This document shows, piece by piece, positions 56,971 to 64,000 of a stretch of 64,000 bases of DNA. The position numbers and the translations under genes were made by a program. The stretch comes from Opeltia flavorubescens (Eukaryota; Ascomycota; Lecanoromycetes; Teloschistales; Teloschistaceae): positions 1,156,741 to 1,220,740 of the forward strand of contig KE546981.1 in assembly GCA_000442125.1 (NCBI GenBank), given 5' to 3'. The notes under the pieces are model-generated. The model searched no databases. It was not told the DNA's origin and worked only from the letters and a program-made list of their open reading frames with translations. Numbering within the stretch: position 1 is the first letter of the stretch; the number at the start of each line of letters is the position of its first letter.

Positions 56971-57265
56971 AAAGTTAGCTTTTCACCCCCTCGGGCTTAA
57001 CTCTACCCCCGCTTTTTGTTATCGCATATCTTTTCTACCTTAACTACCTCTATATTCAACCCGAAAATAGTTTTTATAAATTTAAAAGGCCGCTTAAATT
57101 GTAGCTACCGATATATAAATAAAAGGAATAATAAATAATTTATATTAGATTAAACCCTATAATTAAAATTTAAAATAATAAGATTAACTATTATAAATAT
57201 ATTATATATATAATTATTATTACTAATAATTATTAAATTTAATATTAATTTTTTACTTTTTAAAT

Positions 57266-57553
57266 TAAGAAGCGGGAGTATAGTATAATCCCGTAGATCT
57301 ATTTATTAAATAGCTTAAATTTATTAATCTATCCAGGTCTTCGGTCTATTTTTAATTATATTTATATCTAGATTCTAATCGCTAAAAGGCTAAAATATCG
57401 CTTAACTTTTATAGATTAAATTTAAGAAAAAGTTAAACGTTATAAAATATACTTTTTAAAATTCCTTTAATAGATTAGGTTATAGAATAATTAATTAGTG
57501 AAATTATTACTAGCAAATTTTAATAGAGGATATCGAGTTATCTTCTCGCAGCT
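57266..57553. repeat. dispersed repeat, copy B (heavily C-to-T/G-to-A changed)
   Basis: Colinear with copy A from AAGAAGCGGGAGTATAG to TCTTCTCGCAGCT. Nearly all substitutions turn a C or G of copy A into T or A (for example TCGCTGGCGAATC becomes TTACTAGCAAATT). A third partial copy is at 62160-62252. Confidence 0.78.
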
Positions 57554-57705
57554 ATTTTAATTAAAGCTGAACGGGTATATAATAATAAATAATAGGAGTA
57601 TAATTAAATCTAAGAGAGTATAAAATAGACCGTAAACTATAATATCGGTACTATAAATCTAGTAGCTAGGTATAATTTATTTATATTGTCTAGATCTTTT
57701 AGAGT

Positions 57706-58170
57706 TAGACTGGTCAGTCGGCCGGGTATTCTAGATGAAATTAGGAACCGGAATCGACCCGAGTCGGGTTATAGATTTTTATAACCCGACTCGAGCGGTT
57801 CCGGGTCGAACCCGGGTACTCGGATTCGACCCGATTTTAGCGTTTTTTACTATATATAGTAGTAATCTACTAAAACGGCGCTAATTTAAATAAAAAAATA
57901 ATATTTATATTAATATTTTAATTATTTAATAAATTATTTATAGAATTTAATATATATTTTATATTATAAATTAATATATAACTATTTTATTTATTTAAAT
58001 ATTAATTTTTTTAATATTTTTACGCTAAAATTAATCGGGTCGAGTTATAATCGGTCGACCAAATATAATATAAGTTCGACCCGACTTTTATTCGGGTCGG
58101 GTTTCGGTTCTAAAAATTAGTACCGACCCGGGTTCGATCCGATTCGACCCGACCCGACTTAACCAGTCTA
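57706..58170. mobile_element. hAT-like MITE, 465 bp, 8-bp target duplication
   Basis: Ends are TAGACTGGTC... and ...AACCAGTCTA, inverted to each other. The subterminal parts carry GC islands of the (G)GGTCGGGT / ACCCGACCC type at both ends, with an AT-rich centre. Flanks are TTTAGAGT (57698-57705) and TTTAAAGT (58171-58178), an 8-bp duplication with one G/A difference, as expected for hAT. No coding capacity. Confidence 0.8.
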
Positions 58171-61100
58171 TTTAAAGTACTAGGAGTACCAAAAATATTA
58201 AAAGCGTTTCTAATTAAATATTATTATTAAAGCTTATTTAAAAAAGCTATAAAAGTATTAAAAAATAGCTATAGATTTATTTAGTTTAAGGTATTTTATT
58301 TTATAAAAAAAATATTAATACCCTTTTAAATAAATAAATAACCCCTGCGGTATTAATAGCTATTCTATATCGTCTAGTCGTTTATAATATCTAATAATTA
58401 TTGATAGTATATTATAATAGAATCAAAGTTTAATAAAGCTAAAAGGGAAAAAACGCTAAAAAAGGAATTTAAGGTCGTATTCGGTTTATTAGATATTAAT
58501 CGCTATTATATACTTTTATTTTTCTTTCCTCCTATTTATTTTTTCTACTCTTCTTTTCTATTACTTTTTCTTTTTTCCTTTTTTTTTCTTATTATATTTT
58601 ATTTTTATATTTTTTTAAAATTCGATCTATTCTATTATTAGACGAGCTTATATATAATTTTCTATACTAATATAACTTTTTATTTTTTTACTTTCCTATT
58701 TTTTGTTTTATATTATTTTTATTTTTTAACTTTTATTTACCGGGTTTTCTTCCTTTTTAAGTCCCGTTTTTTTTAGCGCTAGCCTTATATATTATATAGT
58801 AGTAGACGGCGAGGCTATTATTAAAAAGAGGTCTATAAACGATAAAAAGAAATTCTATAAGGTATTTATCGAATATATTTTTTAATGCTTATAGCGGGAC
58901 CTTTTAAATATTCGGGTCGACCGGCCGAAAAAAAAAGCGAGCGTGAACTACTATATATATAAAAGCTAGTCGATTATAGAAACTAGTAATAAATATTTAA
59001 CTTCGAATAAACGCCGTTAAAAGGGTTTTAAATCTTTATTAAAACAGGGCCCCGTTTTGCGGACTTAGAGAAAAAAACGCGTTAGCGTATTTTATATATC
59101 TAGATAACTATAATAGCTATAGAAAAATAATATATATAAAAAATATAGCTTTTATACGGTCCTAGCTTGTATTAAAATCTAGCGCGCTAATATTAGCTCC
59201 CAGCGCTAAAAAAGCTAACGGGGTTTTTTTAGGTTTTCAAAATTTGCTAAAACCCACCCTAAAACCCAATTTATTCCAACGCGTAGACTTTTAAATTTAA
59301 AGCGAAAAAATAGAAATCTTTTTCGTTTAAACGGATTAATAATCTTAAAAGGATTTTATTTAAAGAGTAAAAGTTTAATTTTTAGGATATTAAATACGCT
59401 AGAGGGCTAATAGATTTACCGTTTATAAGAACCTAACCGCGGATAAAAGAATATTCCGCTATTTATCGGTATTAGATTTAGAGGTTTAGATTATCGAAGA
59501 TAAATATTATAAGCGTTATAATACTATAGTTATATACGATACTATTCTTTACAAGAAGTTTTTTACCGGGCTGGATAAAAAATAGGTCGATGTCCTAATT
59601 AAAAAGCTCCTCGGCGGCTTATTAGAATTAGATACTATCGATTTTAAAAAATTAGAAAAATAAATAATTAATATTAATAACGAGATTAAATTTAAAATTA
59701 ATAATAAAATTAAATTCGATATTACTAATAAAATTATATTTAATATTAATAATAAAATTAAATTTTTAAATCTATTTTAATATATTATCCCGTTTCTTTT
59801 AAAGAAATATATTTAAAAAATCTGGTTTTTAAAATTAAAAAAAAATAGATTTACTAATTTTTAATATATATAATTTAATTTATTTAATATATATAAATTA
59901 ATATTTTTCGCTATAATTTATCTATTTTAAAAAATTAAATTAATAGATTAAAAATTTATTATTATTATTTAAATAAATATAATTAAATTTAATAATAATT
60001 TTTTAATTTAAATTATTAATAAGTTTTAGTTTTTAAAATCGAGCGTATAAAATATTTTTTTTTTTATATAATTCTAAAGCTTGTTAATAATTTTATAGCC
60101 GATTTTTAGATAAAATACTCCGAAATATATTAATATAATAAAATATTATTAAAATATTTAATTAATTATTAGCGGTAAATATAATTTAAAAATACTAGAT
60201 ATAACTTTATAGTAGAATCGAGCTGTATTTATAAACGGCAGATTGTATATAATAGGCACTAAAAAAATAAATATATAGAAATAGATATTATATATAGTAA
60301 TATATATATATATTATATTAAATATCTACTAATATACTTAAAAAAAATATATAAATATAGCTTAAAAAGATTACTTCGAAGAGGCTATCTAATATATATA
60401 TTAAATTTTACGTACTAATATAATTACAAGTAGATTAGCTCTATAAAAATAATAAGATTACTATTTAAATAAATTTTATACTTCGAAGATTATATAAATA
60501 ATTTATAATTAGCTTTTTATATTATAACTTCTCTTTATTTTTTATTTTTCTATTATTATATTTTTATAAATTTCGTTATAAGAGATTTAAAAATAAAAAA
60601 AGATAAAAATAATAATTTATTATTAATTAAAAAAAAAATAGATAAATAGATTATTAAATAAAAATATTTAGCTTATAATTATTATAAAAAAGATTATTTT
60701 ATTTCCTTACTACTATTTTATTTTAAAAGCTGGTAGGGATAATATAATTATTAAAAGTAGAAAGTTTATAGAAATATAAAAAAAAATCTAATTAACTTTT
60801 TTTTAATTTAAATATTAAATATAGTATTATTATAAAAAGTATTTATATTAGTATAAATAAAAAAAATATAAAAGATTTTATTAATAAATAAATATATAGT
60901 TTAAAAAATATTTTAATAAATTATTTAAATAATATTTTAAAATAATTAAAAACGATTATTAAATAGATTTTATTTTACTAAAATAAATATTATTAATAGA
61001 TTTTAGTAAATTACTAATTGATCTTTAAAAATAAATAGATAATTATTAATAATATCGAGAGTTATTTAAAAAAAATAACTATTAATAATATTAAAGATTA

Positions 61101-62159
61101 TCGAATAGCTATAATATTTATTTATAATAATATAGTTTAAATTAGTATATAAACTAATATTTTTAATTTAAATATAGATTATATATAGGAAATAATTAAT
61201 ATTAGTAGTTAAATAATTAATAACCGATTCTTTATAATATTAATAAAAAATATATAAGATTATTAATATACGTTAAATCTAATCCGGTAATAATATTAAA
61301 AATTATATTTTTTATAATTATACTTTAAACTATAACCGGAATAAATAAACGGTTTAAATAAATTAAAAAATATTATAAATAAAGTAGATAATATTATCTT
61401 TTACTATTTTATTACTATTTTTTATATAGAAAAATTTTAAATTATATTTATTTTTTTCGGTTATTAGATTAATTTTTTATTTTTCTTTTTATTTTTTATT
61501 TTATTATAGAAGGACTAGAATAAATTCTAGAATAAATATTAGCTATATTTATAGATTATCCGTTCTATATAATTAATTTAAAAAAGTAAATTTATAAAAA
61601 TAAACTATTATTATAATTATTTATTTTTTAAATAAAATATTTATTAATTTATTAAAAATCTATTTTTAAAAAAAGTATAAATATTATTATATAATAAGTT
61701 TTTATAATAGAGATTTTAAATATTTTCTATTAACTAGACTATTTTTAAATTAACTTTTTATTATTTATATAATAGTATATTTCTAATATTAAAATATTAT
61801 TTATCGATCGAGATTCTTATAAATATATTAGATTTTTTTATTTAAAAAAAAATAATAATATTATTAAAAATTAAAATATTAGATAAAATTTTATAATTAA
61901 AAAAATAGGCTTTATTTTAGATTTTAAGTAAATAAAACTTAGATAGATTTAATAAATCGTTGATAATATATATATAATATCGCTAAAAATTACAATCGAA
62001 AAAAAAAAAAGTTAGCTATAATTTTAAAATTCCCGCCGATATTTTATAATATAAAAAACTCCTTTATATTATTTAATCGGTAGGATTATTTAATTTATAT
62101 TTTTGGTTAGTTTTATTACTTTAATAAAGCTTTTAGCGGTATTATTAAAAAGTAAAAAG

Positions 62160-62252
62160 ATAATATAATATAGGAAATTCGTTGTTTTAATTAGCCTAAC
62201 GATATTAATTTATCCAGTTTTTTAGTCTATTTCCGGGCGATTTTTTATTTAA
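62160..62252. repeat. dispersed repeat, copy C (partial)
   Basis: Resembles the first part of copy A (AATTTATCCAGTTTTTTAGT against GATTTATCCAGCTTTCCGGT, then CTATTTCCGGGCGATTTT), again with C-to-T changes. Confidence 0.6.
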
Positions 62253-63040
62253 ACCCCCCTTTTTTTTTAAATTCAATATTATAATCGACGCTTACGGGTA
62301 ATATTTTAAAACGGAATTAATATAAAAAAATCTATTTTTTAATTTGTTTTTATAATCTATAATTATAATAAAAATAACCGCTGATTATTATATTAATAAA
62401 TTGTAATTGAAAATATTAAATTTTTATTATAAAAATAAAATCGTATATTATAATATATAATATAAAAATTATTTAATAATTAATAATTAATAATTATCGC
62501 TTTTATAGTATAAAAATAGATTTTTTATTTATTAGCGGTATTTAGAATAATTATTATTAAAGTATTTAAATTATATTAGAATATTTTTATAGTATTTTTT
62601 TCCTTTAAATTTATAGAAGCCTTTTATCTATATTTTTATCGCTATTTATACGCTAAAATCGAGCTTTAATAATATTTTTACTTATTTCGACCTTTTAAGA
62701 TTAAACCAGTTATAATATTAATCAGTCTTTTTATTATATTATACCCGCGATAAATATTTAATAAAAATCTACCCCGTTATTAATAAAGATAAATTCTAGA
62801 AAAAAAATTTTCTTTTACTATTCTTTTTATTAGAGCTATATAAATTTAAAAACGGTAATTAATTTAAAATAAATATTTTATTAACTTTTATCGATTTACT
62901 TTTTTTTTACCGGCTTTTCCTATTATACTACCTTTTCGGTCCTTTTTTTTCTTTTTTAGCTGTTATCTTTACTCTCTTCGTATATAGTATTCCGGAATAT
63001 TTAAATCCCGCTTATCCTAAGGAAGGTAATTTTACCTTCG

Positions 63041-63899
63041 AATAGGTTTACCGATTTATCCTCTCTATTCTTTTCCTTTAAGACCAGCTCCGGGGGGTAT
63101 TATTACCGATAGTAGCGGGGAACAAGGTCCAGTTCCGACGATAGCCGAGATAATATTAACTGCGGGATAGGTATTATCGACCGGTATAAAAAGGCTACCG
63201 CCGATAATAGGGAAGAGTCGAGAATCGAAATTACCTCCGGACTTAATGGTTGCCGCTACCGCGAGATATTATCTACTTTTATCCTAATCCTAATAACAGC
63301 TCGAACGGATCGGGAAGACCGCCGTTACCGCCGCCCGGGCCCTTTTAATAGCGGCTAGAACAATAGATCCGTATCTAAATCCGCCTAATAATTCAATAAC
63401 GGAATCGAGATCCTTATAGGCGGCTTTAGAAGATAATTTAACGTTGGAAGTAACGGCAGCTCCGGAGGTTTAAACTCCCGGATTATCTCTTTTAACGCAG
63501 GAAGATCCGATTCGGAACTAATATCGTATCTTTATATCGTCGAGACCTCCTTCTACGACTACTTCCACGCAGGTAGTAAAACAGGTAATACCGATCGCTG
63601 GCCTTCTTGTACGGCCGGCGCCCCCGGGGATCCCGAGAATCGTATACCTTCCGGCGTCGCCGAGATATAGATCCTCGCAGTTAGGGACCCCTCGCTGATC
63701 AGGATCGGCGATTCCGTAATACCGGCGTGCTTGGCCGCGACAGGTATCTCCTTCGGGACAGCAGCAGGGACGAAGGAAAATAACGTCGACTCCCGACGAT
63801 TCGCCCGGCCGTATACGAACCGAGGGCGCTTCCGAGGTGGTAAAGGAGTAGATAACTATCGCTGGAGTATATCAGCCGCCGTACCGATCAACCTATCTC
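63041..63899. other. GC-richer telomere-adjacent block without clear genes
   Basis: About 860 bp with much higher GC and many intact CpG sites (CCGCCGTTACCGCCGCCCGG) directly between the AT-rich zone and the telomere. No open frame of 60 or more codons was seen. It may be a telomere-associated repeat or the decayed end of a mobile element; I cannot tell which. Confidence 0.6.
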
Positions 63900-64000
63900 T
63901 TAGGGTTAGGGTTAGGGTTAGGGTTAGGGTTAGGGTTAGGGTTAGGGTTAGGGTTAGGGTTAGGGTTAGGGTTAGGGTTAGGGTTAGGGTTAGGGTTAGG
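63900..64000. repeat. telomere, TTAGGG array at chromosome end
   Basis: Uninterrupted TTAGGG for 101 bp, nearly 17 units, ending at the window edge. The G-rich strand runs 5' to 3' toward the end, as at a right-hand chromosome terminus. This is the usual fungal telomere repeat. Confidence 0.98.

Larger units (their letters stand above)
55420..63040. repeat. gene-free AT-rich, RIP-like subtelomeric region
   Basis: About 7.6 kb with no gene and strong AT bias, dominated by TA-rich words. From about 56,450 onward no open frame of even about 60 codons remains on either strand. Embedded are decayed copies of at least one repeat (56692-56970, 57266-57553, 62160-62252) and a hAT-like MITE. C-to-T and G-to-A differences between copies fit repeat-induced point mutation. 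Individual transposon identities cannot be read out of the decayed sequence. Confidence 0.8.

Noticed and set aside
63041-63899. Telomere-linked RecQ helicase gene, common at fungal chromosome ends
   Set aside because: No long frame or helicase motif could be read there.
1-64000. CRISPR arrays, bacterial operons, ribosome binding sites
   Set aside because: The window is eukaryotic, and no regularly spaced repeats were seen other than the telomere and the short tandem repeats listed.

Overview
This is about 64 kb of a filamentous ascomycete (Pezizomycotina) chromosome that runs into a chromosome end. The eukaryotic evidence is short spliceosomal introns (about 45-100 nt, GT/GC...AG, many with CTRAY-like branch points), HET-domain incompatibility genes, a fungal microsomal P450, fungal rhodopsin-like membrane proteins and many secreted proteins of unknown family. 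The right edge is an uninterrupted TTAGGG array (63900-64000), the fungal telomere repeat. The AT-rich DNA in front of it shows C-to-T/G-to-A decay like repeat-induced point mutation (RIP). The genus cannot be named from the sequence. Five single Ns mark small assembly uncertainties (4036, 8973, 33198, 34334, 48173).

Layout. 0-3.7 kb: three tandem minus-strand rhodopsin-like membrane protein genes, the first cut by the window edge. 6.6-13 kb: a divergent pair, an intact HET-domain gene (minus) and an alpha/beta-hydrolase-TPR-ankyrin gene (plus) that looks like a fungal NLR without its NTPase; this is the most interesting locus. 15.8-17.7 kb: a five-exon cytochrome P450. 18-23.2 kb: two secreted proteins, a weak hypothetical ORF, a NUDT15-like Nudix protein and a dehalogenase/epoxide-hydrolase-like enzyme. 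23.8-25 kb: a dead HET gene with four stops and a frameshift. 25.3-33.2 kb: four consecutive minus-strand genes (DHA2-type MFS exporter, ACS/Dal5-type MFS permease, sulfotransferase-like protein, arginine:glycine amidinotransferase-like enzyme) that look like a small metabolite cluster. 34.4-39.1 kb: an F-box gene and two unknown proteins, one secreted and one possibly so. 41.3-44.7 kb: a large membrane glycosyltransferase 2. 45-55 kb: an unknown protein whose signal peptide is interrupted by two TAA codons, an F-box gene with one TGA, an LRR protein, a 12-cysteine secreted protein and another secreted protein. 55.4-63 kb: gene-free AT-rich DNA with degraded repeats. 63.04-63.9 kb: a GC-richer block, then the telomere.

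Three non-autonomous DNA transposons were identified by inverted ends and target duplications: Harbinger-like (150 bp, TAA), Tc1/mariner-like (540 bp, TA) and hAT-like (465 bp, 8 bp). Exon structures were worked out by hand from reading-frame continuity and splice signals. Several initiation codons were moved inward to the first ATG because the longest open frames begin at non-ATG codons.
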